A DNA stretch of 64,000 nucleotides from Hirundichthys speculiger (lineage: Eukaryota; Chordata; Actinopteri; Beloniformes; Exocoetidae): positions 112,001 through 176,000 of the forward strand of contig JAGFBZ010000938.1 of NCBI GenBank assembly GCA_018398805.1. Direction: 5' to 3'. Shown piece after piece: positions 13,625-24,999 of this stretch; position 1 is the stretch's first letter; every line of letters starts with the position of its first letter. Position numbers and translations under genes: made by a program. The notes below the pieces were generated by a model. That model made no database searches and was not told where the DNA came from. It saw only the letters and a program-made list of their open reading frames with translations.

Positions 13625-13962
13625 AATTAATTTTTAAATATCATCAATACTCACACACTGCATCCATAAATTAAAAAAAAACACAGCTGTGATATAAGAG
13701 AGCGTTCTTTTATCTGCTATAAAACTTTTCTTGAGACGTGTCATGACTATCGAGACACGTTTACAGCATCTAAAGTTACATCTAAAAGGGAACATGTACA
13801 AGCCATGATGTGAAAAATAATGAACCACGAGTGAGAATAGACTGCTGAGGCTCGACACATCGTGTATCTGAGAAATTATTACGACCGAGAAGGTCGTCCT
13901 TCACTTGGTGGACAGATCTCTAGTTCAGACTTAGTTAGTGCTGGTTTACATCTGCAGCAGTG

Positions 13963-14330
13963 ATGATGATTCTCTTTATTGTCATTGTCACAAGTACAAC
14001 GAAAAGTAAGGTGCAGGCCTTCAGTAGAGTGCACTATAGACAATATAATATAAACAATATAATATATAAAACCGATATAAAAACAATATAAAAACGATAT
14101 AGAAAACAATATACAGACTTACAAAGTCTAGGGAACAACAGACATATTTAGTAAACATGGTTCACTAATGCGTAGTATAACGCCAACAGGAAGGTAAGTG
14201 TGCAAGTGTGCAAGTGGATATTACACAGAGGTAGTGCAGTTGTAAATTATGGTAATAAAAAAAAGTGCAGTTGCATTAGACAGTAATATAAAATAATGCA
14301 CATTATTCAGTTGTTCTAAGAGGCATTTAT
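13963..14330 (-). repeat. LINE 3' end fragment, second family
   Basis: Begins with the inverted tail GATTCTCTTTATTGTCATTG followed by TCACAAGTACAACGAAAAG, a phrase typical of the 3' ends of fish non-LTR elements. An AT-rich run and a GTGCAGTTG-rich run follow. Family assignment uncertain. Confidence 0.55.
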
Positions 14331-14382
14331 GGCTCTTAGAACAGTCTTAGTGTTATGGATCATATGACATCTATATTAATTA

Positions 14383-14630
14383 GAACCCCAATTCCAAAGT
14401 TGGGCAAAAAGTAAATAAGAACTGAATGCAAAGATTTGTAAATGTCATAAACCTTTATGTTGCTCCCAATAGAATAGGCTGATAAAATGTCTCAGTTTCA
14501 ACATCTGACCTGTTCTTTACGTTCTACTGGGAATAAAGTATGGATTTATGAGATTTGCAAATCATTGCAGTCTGTATTTATTACATTTTACTCAGTGTTT
14601 CGCAAAGTAAAAGTTTCCACAACATTCGAC
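14383..14630. mobile_element. Palindromic MITE, AACCCCAATTCCAAA family
   Basis: The left arm (CCCCAATTCCAAAGTTGGG, then GCAAAGATTTGTAAATGTCA) is partly complementary to the right arm (GGATTTATGAGATTTGCAAA). The sequence matches a short non-autonomous element widespread in fish. A related fragment is at 23040. Confidence 0.65.
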
Positions 14631-14639
14631 TGCTGGACT

Positions 14640-16620
14640 GTATCCGATCTGTTTTTTTCTGTTTAGTTTTTTTTTTTTTAAAGAGTATTGTTGTCGTTTT
14701 ATAAAGCAGCTGAACTTTTCTCATCCATTTTTACTTTAATTGAAAACAGCTGAGGGTCATTTTCCTTCAGGGCCAAACATCCTTTTTCAGTTCAGCCTTC
14801 TTCAGAAACTCCAACATCATCTCCCAGCATCAACCCTGTGTTTGTGGAATGTGTTTCTCAAGAAGAAGAAGTTAATTTAGTCTCAATGGACCTGGCGCTG
14901 ACATCCATGGCTCTGCTTCGGATGAAGCAGCGAACTATTGTTCGTAGTTACAGCAGAGGAAACCAGCTCAGACACCATCGGTGAGCTTTCTGTTTTTTTC
15001 GGCCGGCGTGCCCTTCCTGAACACTTTGTTGAACTTACTGAGAGGTTATAAGCAGAGTTTACTGTTAGTTAGCCTCATTGTTCAGGCCAAATATAGATCA
15101 TCTGATTTAAAAAACAGCCCTTTTCTTGACACTGAGGCTATATATATATAGGCGCAATCATTGCCCGGCATGGTCTGGATGGAAAGAAAGTCCAGACAGG
15201 AAGCGTGCAAGCTGTATTACAAAAACAAGTTTGTTCAAGTGTATGTGAGGAGTTTTGGCCATGTTTTGTTATCTGAGTTTGCTATATTTATTAGGTTAAT
15301 GCTCACTGAGCAGTCACAGAGTTCACTGAAGAGAGAAATGTGCTTATTATTTTCAGCCAGTGTTTTTTTTTTTTTTATCAGGTTTTACTTGATAAATTAT
15401 CAAGTGAAATGCAAATGTTTTAACGAAGTCTCTAAATAAGAAACCTGACTTCTTTTTAGCATGTTTTTCCTTCCTCAGTTGGAGCATCAGTGAGCACCAC
15501 AACTCTGAAATCCATAAACTTGAATTACGTAAATGAACATGTAAACACTGGTGCAAAATAGCTCATATAAACGACAGTTCTTAACGCCAGCCTCTAAAAA
15601 CATGAACCAAACTCAGATGAGTGGAGTTTCAGTGAAACCCATGATTTATTGTTTCTTTGTATGGGCTGCTGGCTGTTAGGTTGCTGCAGCATTCCCTCTA
15701 GCAGGGGGATATTTACATCTGATAGTTTAGGCAAAACCTGAACCGTAGAGGAGATTAAGCTGTGAACTGAACTGAGAATAGCAAACAAAAATAATTTTGA
15801 AAACAATTTGATATTGTTTATCTCATGATCCAGAAATCTACTTTTTAATCCACTGTATTTTGTCAGCTATGCTAATATTACCCATCCATCCATCCATCAT
15901 CTATAGTCCCTTACTCTTGCACAGGGTCACAAGGATCTGCTGGGGCCTAGTCCAGCTCCAGGTCAGCGGTCTATGAAACAAATTACTTAAAAAGTATATA
16001 TATAAATATATACTTAAAAAGTATATATATAAAATACACTGCACTTCAAAAAGCAACAGCAAACTGTTGGTTCAGTGTTAATTCACCAGTGACAGGGGTG
16101 CAATAATCCAATAATATGTCCAATAATATGACGTTTTATTACTTATTATTAGTTTGTAGTATATTTAACTGATGATACTTCTATGTTTCCGGGCCAGTGC
16201 TGACTCAGACTGAAGAGTCCTTGTCCAGTTGTACTTACCAGCATCAGGTATTTTGACAATAGACCTTTCCTCTGCAAAAGTAAAGGAGGATTACTCCTCA
16301 AATCTGCTAAATCACTTTACCTGATTGGGTATTTTATATGAAAAAAAATATTTTTCCTATTTAGCTTTTTCTTTGATGGCTTTGTGAGGAATGGCTGTCC
16401 TCTCCAGTACCCATATACACAAACACTTATAAACAGCACACACAATCATCACAACCTCATTCATCACAGGATCATGCACGAGCTGTGAAGTAATTCATTC
16501 AGTGAACAGTCATTCAGCAGAAAGGAAACAGTGTGGAGGAAAATCAGCGTCGAGGAGTCTCCTCATCCACCCACACGCCTCATTTCATTGGCTGAGGGCT
16601 GTGATGTCATAGACTGCCTG
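14640..16620. other. RGS upstream intergenic region
   Basis: No gene found. A short repeat fragment at 15882-15970 (ATCCATCC run followed by AGGGTCACAAGG) resembles a common fish interspersed repeat that also appears at about 32204. Sequence just upstream of the TATA box is not obviously repetitive and may hold promoter elements. Confidence 0.45.
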
Positions 16621-16623
16621 TGC

Positions 16624-16630
16624 TATAAAA
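16624..16630 (+). promoter_or_regulatory. TATA box of the RGS gene
   Basis: TATAAAA lies 142 bp upstream of the ATG at 16772 in a setting with no CpG richness. Transcription would be expected to start about 25-30 bp downstream (near 16655), giving a 5' UTR of about 115 bases. The distance and the matching first exon support the call. No transcript evidence is available. Confidence 0.6.
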
Positions 16631-16771
16631 GGTCACTTTCCCACACAGTCATCAGAGCAGCTGGGAGCTCATTCCCCTCACATAAAAGAAGAAAACTCAA
16701 AGGGAAAACACGATATAACCCACAGGGAGAGTCTTTGGAGTTTTCTACCCGAACACAGAAAACATCTCAAC

Positions 16772-16815
16772 ATGTGCAGAGGACTTGAATTATTGCCTAT
16801 CACCTGCCTAGAGAG
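16772..16815 (+). CDS. RGS exon 1 (coding part)
   Basis: Starts at ATG 16772, chosen because MC plus TCLER matches the start of RGS4/5/16. Ends GAGAG|GTGAGC, phase 2. Confidence 0.88.
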
Positions 16816-17710
16816 GTGAGCAAAGAAGAAGCTCTGTGCCTTTTTTTTTTAATATTCTTTATTAAAAACTTTTTTGTTATAGCTGATTTTTAACCGTTTT
16901 TTTTGTATCTATTTTTACAGGGCAAAGGAACTAAGAGCTTTGTTTGGAGGTTTACTACAGAAGTCAGACCCCAGCATCTGTGGACAGGCAAAGAAAAGTG
17001 ACAAAATGAGGTAAAAGATTCATGGAGTGCCTCCTTTTTTGTCATTTATTTAACAATTAACTTTGTTTCACTAATCATTCTTTTTTTCTTCTGCTTACAG
17101 ATTAAATGAACTCAATGAGCCTCTTAACTGGAAGGAGTCATTTGAGAAGCTGCTGTCCAGTCAGAGTAAGTAGCATCCTCCATGAGTCCCTGATCATGCG
17201 GATGGTGTCCTCTGTCCCGCAGACGTTGACTGCTTGTCTCCTCTGTCTCCAGATGGACTGTGTCTGTTCAGAGCATTCCTGGTGTCAGAGTTCAGTGAGG
17301 AGAACATTGCCTTCTACTTTGGCATGTGAAGGACTACAGGACAACTAAACCTTCAAAACTGGCCAGCAAAGCCAATAAAATCTTTGAGGAGTTCATCTGC
17401 TCTGATGCACCGCGAGAGGTATGTCCTGAATCACTGGACTCTCACGATCTCTCCAAAGCTGCTGGTTAGTCTAATATCGCTGTTATATATTGATAATAAA
17501 CTGTCCTTTTCTTTCTCTCTCTGTTCTTCAGGTAAATCTTGACCATGTAACCAAAGCGATCACCAAGGAGAACATGAAGCAGCCCAGTCAGTCCTGTTTC
17601 GACCTGGCTCAAGCTAAGAATTTACACCCTGATGGAAAAAGACTGCTATCCTCGCTTTCCTCAAGTCCTCAATGTATCTGGACATGACCAGAAAGACCAA
17701 GACAGGTTAA
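16772..17710 (+). CDS. R4-family regulator of G-protein signalling (RGS4/5/16 type), frame-disrupted
   Basis: GTPase-activating protein for Gi/Gq alpha subunits, acting at the inner plasma membrane. Five exons with good GT-AG sites. The N-terminus reads MCRGLELLPITCLERAKE, the amphipathic membrane-binding helix of RGS4/5/16, with Cys2, which in mammalian relatives is a Cys/Arg N-degron. The RGS box follows: NWKESFEKLLSS, FSEENIAFYF, KIFEEFICSDAPREVNLDH, KENMKQPSQSCFDLAQ, then YPRFLKSSMYLDM after frame correction. By eye it is nearest to RGS16, while synteny with nos1ap suggests the RGS4/RGS5 group. Four single-base insertions (two in exon 4, two in exon 5) break the frame: as given, the protein stops at TGA 17326. 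Without them it would be about 179 residues, a normal R4 length. Pseudogene or assembly error cannot be separated from sequence alone. Confidence 0.85.
16921..17010 (+). CDS. RGS exon 2
   Basis: Acceptor TTTTTACAG, donor ATGAG|GTAAAA. Reads AKELRALFGGLLQKSDPSI and on to KSDKM, the end of the amphipathic helix and the variable linker. Phases match exons 1 and 3. Confidence 0.87.
17101..17165 (+). CDS. RGS exon 3
   Basis: Acceptor TGCTTACAG, donor CAGA|GTAAGT. Reads NELNEPLNWKESFEKLLSSQ, the start of the RGS box. Confidence 0.87.
17253..17418 (+). CDS. RGS exon 4, two inserted bases
   Basis: Acceptor GTCTCCAG, donor GAGAG|GTATGT. Opens with NGLCLFRAFLVSEFSEENI, including the EEN G-alpha contact. 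It then meets an extra G at 17321-17322 and an extra A at 17329-17330 relative to the family reading ACEDYR, giving TGA at 17326. Past both, the frame resumes as KPSKLASKANKIFEEF. Length is 166 bp where 164 keeps phase. Confidence 0.85.
17532..17710 (+). CDS. RGS exon 5, two inserted bases
   Basis: Acceptor TTCTTCAG. Reads VNLDHVTKAITKENMKQPSQ and on to FDLAQAK. An extra A at 17619-17620 and an extra T in the run 17656-17658 then shift the frame. As written it stops at TGA 17685-17687; in the family frame it reaches TAA at 17708-17710 after YLDMTRKTKTG. Confidence 0.83.
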
Positions 17711-18225
17711 GAAAGAAAAGGTTAAAAGATTAAAAAAAAAAATCATCCTCAAAGGGACATGAACTCAACTCACAGCTGAGACCAGAAAGGCTGAGATGGA
17801 GCAGATACCTCAGTCCAGGGAGTTTCACGGTGAGCTTTAGTCACTTTAGGCCAGAGATCTTCAAAGACTCCACGCAGATCAGGATCCAAGCTGGAAGTTA
17901 AACTACTGTACGAGGTCGTGAGATGGAAGTGACACGAGCAACGGTCCGTCTCTGAAAGGGACGGACACGTCGCACTCATAAGACTGGACGAATGACACGA
18001 GACAGAAATGAAAACGAATGAGTCGCTGTCAAACAACAAAACTACCACTAGAGATTCTTCTCTGTAGCATGAATGTTTATTTATTTTTTATTTATTAAAA
18101 GTATTTGCTTTGTGATTGTTTACTGTGCTGTTAAGATGTATTTCTATTTTATATATTTTTATCACAAGAACAATGATAATATCAATGCATTGAATGTAAT
18201 GAATAAAAAATGTAAAAAATCTCAC
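17711..18225 (+). other. RGS 3' UTR with poly(A) signal
   Basis: AT-rich sequence with AATAAA at 18202-18207, about 490 bp after the expected stop codon. No other gene signal in the interval. The transcript end is inferred. Confidence 0.6.
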
Positions 18226-18299
18226 CCAGAGGTTGACTATTTTGTTTAATGGAAAATGTAAATTATTAATAGAGAAAGCGGATGGTGTGCTCATTCATC

Positions 18300-18946
18300 C
18301 TTTTTTTTTTTTTTTTTTTTGGTTTCTAACTGATGTGTGGAATTTATCTTCACAAGTAGGTGACTGGATGAGTCCTTTTTTCTGAGGTCAGACTCAGTGG
18401 AAGACAGGAAGAGGGCTGAGCTCATGTGCTGTTATTCATACAAAAATCTGTTGGGTCAGCGGTAAAAATAAAGCTACATCTGTATTAATCACCAGAGAAA
18501 AAATAGTTTCTACATGAGCAAGGGGAACCAGTCACATTAAAGGTCAAATATGGCAAAGTACAACAAAACGGTGTGATACAAATACAGTCTTGAAAGTATT
18601 GAGCCCACTGGTATTTTCCTGTTTTATTGAAGTGCACTGTGTAATTTAAAATGTTTTATATTTTACCCAATGAATTTATGTAATATATACCATACTGGTA
18701 TTAAAAGAAGAAAATGGTTTACCGGATTATATATTTCATGACGCCCAAAATGTAAATGTTCAGAACTGAAAGAGGGTGAAGAAAACATTGACTTCTACTT
18801 AACATGCTACAGGACATATTATATTTATTACACTCAAAGATCCCTGTGCAGACTTACAGGCCTAAAGAAACTTTAATAAACACTCCAAATCCATAAGGCA
18901 CATGTTCTTACATGTCAGCTGCTCATCTATTTATTTGTATTGTTTG
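18300..18946. other. Intergenic, nothing recognised
   Basis: A poly(T) run at about 18300-18320, then AT-rich sequence without gene or repeat signals. Confidence 0.5.
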
Positions 18947-18954
18947 CTTATAAC

Positions 18955-19870
18955 TAGGGCTGGGCAACGATTAAAATTTTTAATCGCGGTTAATCGCATG
19001 ATTTCCCTGAATAATCATGATTAATTACATTCTATACGCAAAATCAAATAATGAATTCAAAAGTAGTGTAAAACGCACTTTTATTTAAATGTTCTGCTGC
19101 CATATGAACTAAAGTGCCATAACATTTGTTGTTCAAACACTTTCAATATCAGCACTTGTCAGTAACACATATTTAGTGTAAATTTCATCTTAAAAAATAT
19201 AAAATAAAATAAATCTTTTTGCCACTGCCAGGGCATTAATGTCATCCTGTTTTTAAGACAAATAAAAAAAGTCTACCAACAAAATCCTGAGCTTCAATCA
19301 AAACAATAACACAGGTAATTTCTGAGGTAACAGCAGAAACTTTTAACGGGGAGTTCAACTAGTCAGTTGTTACAAATAACCTTGTTTCTGTTGAATCCTC
19401 CGTCTGGGAGAACTTTAAAATGAAAAGGTCCATGTTAAAGTTCAGTAACTTTACCAATCTGTGTATCATTCATTCTCTCCATTTTCAATTGTCAATCAAA
19501 AATTGAAAAAAAAAATTTTTCCGTTTTTTAACGAACATTTTAAAATGTTTTAATGTTTAAAAAAAAGCAAACAAAAAGGCCTTGTTTTTATATTTCAATT
19601 TAAGACTTGGATCAAACATACGAAATGAAAAATCGGGACACCGGACTGAATTTGTTTTTAATATTTCATCGTCCGGTTTACGTGACCCAGAAATGGCTTT
19701 GTGCACGGCAGTTCAGGTAGCATGGCGGCGCTGGAATCACATACTATAATATTTGCAAAAATTTCAAGCTCAAGTTCTCTCGCGCGGGGGGCGGGGTGTT
19801 TGTGTGCACGTGCCCAGTCCGCACACAGAAACTCGCCCTGATCGTGCGCTGGCTGAGCACTGAGCCCGGC

Positions 19871-19905
<35 letters not shown>

Positions 19906-20496
19906 AGCGCGGCTCGCGAGGCAGACAGCAGCCAAGTGATGGCTTCAAACCTAGCGGTTTGAGTGCGCGTGAGTCTCAAAATCACCAGAAAAAGTCGCTA
20001 GATTTGTCGCTAGTCGCTTTTTACAAATTAAGTCGCTAGGGGGGTCTGGAAAGTCGCTAGATATAGCGACAAACTCGCTAAGTTGGCAACACTGAGTCAT
20101 TACACATCTGAGCCACTAGATGGAGCTGCACTGCAGTAACCAGCTAGAGAACAGCAGGACAGTGAACACATGGAGCAGATCTGATGGAACATGGACGAAT
20201 GATGTGATCGTCTTGAACAAAGAGGTTTAAAAGTTTTGTTGCAGTCCAAAATTTTTTTTTCAGAGTGAATTGTTAATATTTCTACCTGAGTTGCTACCTG
20301 AACTGTAAAATACACAGATTTTTAACCGTTCTCCATGTCTGTTTTAGCTTTTCTGCATGTTTACCTGCCAATTCTCTTCTGGTTCCGCAGAACCAAAAGA
20401 ATGTGAGCAACATGCGTTAACACGCGATGAAATAAATGTCTGTGTTAATAAATTAATGAGTTAATGCGATAATAACGCGTTAACTGCCCAGTCCCT
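18955..20496 (+). mobile_element. hAT-like element, copy 1 (non-autonomous)
   Basis: Flanked by a perfect 8-bp target duplication CTTATAAC (18947-18954 and 20497-20504), the hallmark of hAT elements. Ends are TAGGGCTGGGCA and, inverted, AGGGACTGGGCA. Subterminal sequence is rich in TTAATCGC and its inverse. No transposase frame remains. Partial copies lie at 45885-46995 and 54159-54644. Confidence 0.9.
19660..20092. mobile_element. Probable nested insertion in hAT copy 1
   Basis: Comparison with hAT copy 2 shows about 430 bp present here and missing there, between the shared TTTGTTTT-rich segment and the shared GCCACTAGATGGAGCTGCAC segment. The extra part is GC- and CpG-rich, has an (AG)n run (19870-19897), and ends TTGGCAACACTG, a hAT-MITE-type terminus. 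No matching left TIR was found, so boundaries are approximate. Confidence 0.5.
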
Positions 20497-20504
20497 CTTA
20501 TAAC

Positions 20505-21785
20505 GTTTTATAAAACCACACTGTTTGGTCGTGGCAGAACATCTGAGGAGGTTATTGTGCTGCAGCTTCATGAGGAGCCTACGAGAGAGGAGAGGTTTCA
20601 ACCATCACACTCAGCAAAAATATCACGTTAGACTGAGGTCAGTATTTGGATTTAGGTTCAAGTTATAAAATGAAAGTTAAGCAGGAAGCTCTCAGGGCAA
20701 ACGGCTGAAAGTTGTGAAATACTGTGCACGTGTGTTCAATAGCAAACTGCTTCTGCACAGAAGCATCTGAGCAAGAGGCCTGGTTACCATGGATACAGGA
20801 GCCACCCACCAGGCACCTTCACGAACAGGTTTGTTTGCTGCCGTCACAGCCACTCAGCTCGTGAGTCACATTAGCTTCCCCACCTTCCTGTCATTCTCCC
20901 GCCATCCATCCATCCATCCCTCCATCCATCATCGCCTCCTCGCCACTCTCCTCGCCACTCTCCTCGTCCCACGCTCTACGATGGCAGCAAACGGCTCCTG
21001 TTCAAACACTCTGGCCCTAAAGAGGTGGGGGGGGGGGGGGGGGGGGGGGGGGGTCATTAGCATCACTCTGACCCCCGTGGAAAACTAGCAGCGCCTATCT
21101 CTCTGCCCTATCTGTCATTCTCTCTCTCATTTTCACTCAGAGGTGGAGAGCAAAGAGGATGTTTCAGAACCTGGACGAACACTAATTAAGATTAAGTGAA
21201 GAAAAACTGGTTTGTTTTCTGACTCTGGCAAATGGAAACTGTTCAGTCTTTACCTCAGATCACAGATGGACTTGACATCCATGCTGATCACTCAGAGCTG
21301 ATGTGACCTAAAAACGCTCCAGGTTTCACTTCTGCGCTCATGTTTGTGATTCATATCTAATTTAAGATTCTAAATTGTAAAAAATAAGGAAGCGTGCAGA
21401 CACCTGATCAGACATGCGCTGCATGTGGGTGTACTGAACTTGTTCAGACTTTTTTAAATGTTGATGTTGGCAGCAAGCGTGTAAAGAAAGAGAATTGTTG
21501 GTTTGTATCTGGTTCACTGTGGCAACATTAAAATAAACACAAAATACACAAAGTTTTGGAGACTAACCTTTAAAATGAAAATAGGTTTCTGCGTGTACGC
21601 CCTGAATGTGACTGAATACTGCACCAAAGACATGAGGATAGTATTGTGACGTGTTTACACAGAGCAGATACTCTCTTACTGCTCTTTATTTGTTTGGATT
21701 TATTTTTCTCTTACACAAAGAAACTCTGTTTCAGCTGCTTTAAGCTGCCAAATAGCATGATGTCACCATATAATACTCATGTTCA
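20505..21785. other. Intergenic with simple repeats
   Basis: No gene recognised. Simple repeats include an ATCC run at 20904-20930 and a 27-base G run at 21027-21053. Confidence 0.5.
21027..21053. repeat. Poly(G)27
   Basis: Uninterrupted run of 27 G on the + strand. Its length is probably unreliable in any assembly. Confidence 0.95.
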
Positions 21786-22212
21786 TAACATAATTACCTC
21801 CTCCAAGGAGGTTATGTTTTTTTATTATCCGTAGGTCTGTCTGTCTGTGTTCAAGATAACTCAAAAAGTTATGGATGGATTTTGATGAAATTTTCAGGAG
21901 TTGTCAGAAATGTGAAAAGGAAGAAAGTGATTTCATTTTGGGTGTGATCCGGAAGAAATCCTGGATTCTGAATCACTTTCAAATTTTTGATAACATTGCA
22001 GTCAATGGGGCCGAAAATTTTGTTTCTCAATATCTCATGAAAACTCATGAAATTTCACTCAGGGATTGATAATAGTAACCTCTATCAAATTTCAAAGGCC
22101 TATCTGGATCTGATCCAAAACGAAGGATTTTATTGCAATCTGTTAATCACTTATATGGGAGAACTGTTGTGCTTGGTGGAGGTCTGAGCTCTCTGAGTGC
22201 TTTTCTAGTTTT
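21786..22212 (+). mobile_element. Widespread fish MITE-like repeat
   Basis: Begins ACCTCCTCCAAGGAGGTTAT and ends CTTGGTGGAGGTCTGAGCTC, then CTGAGTGCTTTTCTAG. The ends are partly inverted copies. Internal phrases such as GTTATGGATGGATTTTGATG match a dispersed repeat common in fish. No coding capacity. Confidence 0.6.
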
Positions 22213-24330
22213 AATCATTTCTGACGCTCAAAGGCCGAGAATCACAAGGAAGCAGATTTGGATCAAAAGTGTGGCTCATAGACGAGGACAGCTCCTTCTG
22301 TGAATCAGACGCGAGGTATTCAATGTGTCAACGTTTCCTGTACATTTTCAGGCCAGAATCAGATTCAGAATATTAAAGTGGACCGCACGAGAAACCACGC
22401 CACAAAGATCACAGCTGGACGTAAACGTTTGGTGATGTTACATTATGGATCGTCGTCTATATATACTCTGTGTTTCTCTGTTAATAGTTGTAACAGTTGT
22501 GGAAAATGGTACAAATATCAAGAAAATGAGAAAACCTGTGCAGTCAAGAGATAGAAAGCTGATGATGCTGTCGTCAGGCTGTCTTGGCATGATAATCTGA
22601 GAAATAAACAGCGTTTTCGTGTGCGATTCGTAACAACGAATTTGATTTTGAGTTTTCTCTTGCGTCATGAGACGGCATGAAGAGTGAGACTTGGTAACTA
22701 TCGTCACTGTATCCATGATGTTTACACCTGAATTCACACACACACCAGTTGGCAGCACAGTACAGACGTGTTACACTCCAGTTGAGGTTCAAATTCACAC
22801 GACTTGTGGTGTTGGAACAACACTGGCTTTCATCTTTAGTATTTCTGTAATCCAGCCACGTACTGGGCCTCGTTCCTAAAACAGTCCTTTATAAAGTGCC
22901 ACAAAGAAAATAATGCATTTGGCCCTTTGATTCCAAAGAAATGATTCTAATATAAACCGCCTCCACTGAGCAGTTCAGCCCATTTTCACTCCACAAACCA
23001 CAAACATTTCTTTGGAGGCTCCTTGGAAGTAACGAGTAAGTACAACGCTAATTCCAAAAAAGTTGTGACGCCGTGTAAAACGGGAATGGAGATTAAATCC
23101 AATGATTTACAAATCTCATAAATCCATATTTTATTCCCAGTAAGAACATTTCACATGTTGAAACCATTTCATTAAAGTATTAGCTTGTTTTAACTTTGAC
23201 AGCAGTGTTTTGTTTTGTTTTTTTGTGGCACTCATTTACATAAATGTAATCGTCACTATTGAACTCGACTTTCGTGTTTCCCAGTATTACCAAATTTCCC
23301 GGACTGGGCTCATGACTTTAGCCTTATGTGAACTATTGGAGTTCAAATAAGGTTAAAGCTCCTTCCAAACCAAACTAGAGAGCAGGAAAGGCACTGGAGG
23401 CACTTGAAATAGCACTGAAGAGATCACGTGGGAAACATCTGACAAGACCTCAGTGAAGGAGATTTATTTCTGTTATCACTACCAAGATGATTGTTGGTTT
23501 TTCTGTTTATTCAACTCTGATTTGCCTTTTTTTTTCCCCAGCTCAGTCAAAAAGTTGGGAAGATATAAAAACATTTTATTTAAAAAAAAAAAAAAAGCTC
23601 CTTATAGCCAATCAATCAAATGACTGAATCACCCAATCAGTCAGTCGATCGGATTGGTTCGTGGGTTGACTGATTGATCTGAAAGACTGAGTAAAGATAA
23701 AGCATTTACAGAGACGTTGTCCAGTTTATTTCAATGACGAACCTCTGCACTGATTTTAGCATAAAGTGACAAAGCTGTGATCAGATGTTCCTCATTTGTA
23801 TTTTTACGGTGGTTTTTCCACGACGCCCAGCCAGAAATAACCACAGGGCTTAAAGTTAAAAAACAAATCCTGAACTTTTATCCAGGGGTGCAGTGGATCC
23901 AACGCATGCACATTTTAGGCAATTTGGCAAACAACTTTTTGTGCTTGGTAATGTTCAAGATGACCTTCAATTCAAATGTGAATTTTAGAAAGTAAAGGTT
24001 ATTAAGTTATAAGTGAAGACATGTGAAAATTCGTCAAGCCAATTAATCTGATTCATTTAACAACCATTTAGATCAGTAAAGGACAATTTGTACAAAAAAC
24101 AAAAAAAACAAATTGCAAGTTTTCTATCATTTTTGTTCAAAACAATGGTAAATCAAGTTATAGGAAATACATTCCATTTGGTCTTGACTCCTCTTTAACA
24201 TATTTGGAGAGACAGTTATGCTGTTATTACTCTGGATGCACATCATCAAAAAAGTGAACCATTACATTCAGTATTTTTCCATGTTTTGGGTGGTTTCTTC
24301 ATCAACATTCATTCTTTGAGCTGATCAGAC
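22213..24330. other. Gene-free stretch with MITE fragment
   Basis: A fragment of the AACCCCAATTCCAAA MITE is at about 23045-23230 (AATTCCAAAAAAGTTGTGAC, then TTACAAATCTCATAAATCC). Otherwise no gene or repeat is recognised. Confidence 0.5.
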
Positions 24331-24400
24331 AGGCAAGGCAAGTTTATTTGTATAGCACATTTTGTGTACAAGACAATTCAAGCTGCTTTACATAAAACAC
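24331..24400. repeat. LINE/SINE tail fragment
   Basis: The phrase GGCAAGGCAAGTTTATTTGT followed by ATAGCACATTTTGTGTACAAG matches the inverted 3' end of a common fish retroposon. Confidence 0.6.
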
Positions 24401-24906
24401 AGATGTTTCTTGCACTCTGGTGCTGTGCCATGTGTGTTCATATAACTGGCATGCTGATTGGAAACGGGCAGTTTTTAAAAAAGCGTTTTTATCAACCGCT
24501 ACTTTTTTTTAACACAGATGTACGAGCGGTTGAGCGATCGTACATGATGAATAATATTCCGCAATAAACAAGCACAAACGTATTTTCAAGTCACCAATAG
24601 ATGAGTCATCGGGGCCGCTACGTGCGCTGTGGCTGTTGCTCCCGATTAATGGCGTGTGTGTTAGAGCGCAGACAGCTGCTCCATGGTCGGCGTCTCCTTC
24701 GTGACAGTCAATAGGTTTTTTTGCCGCTAGTTGCATAGACTAGCTTCTTGGAGCACAACGCACAAAAACAGGTACCAGAATCCCTCAGCTTCTGGAACTA
24801 AAATGGCTAACCGTCTCCACCCTTGTACTCCATCCTGCCCAGAGACACTTGTTGTCTCCATTCAAACAACCACCGGCTCACCTCGGATGCTGCGTTCAAG
24901 ACCACT

Positions 24907-24993
24907 CAGAGATAACGTGTTTGTGTGTGTTTGTGTTTAGAGATAACGTGTTTGTGTGTGTGTTTAGAGATAACGTGTTTGTGTGTGTGTTTC
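24907..24993. repeat. 27-bp minisatellite, 3 copies
   Basis: Three near-identical copies of a unit starting AGATAACGTGTTTGTGTG. The first differs slightly in its GT run. Confidence 0.85.
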
Positions 24994-24999
24994 TCCCTG

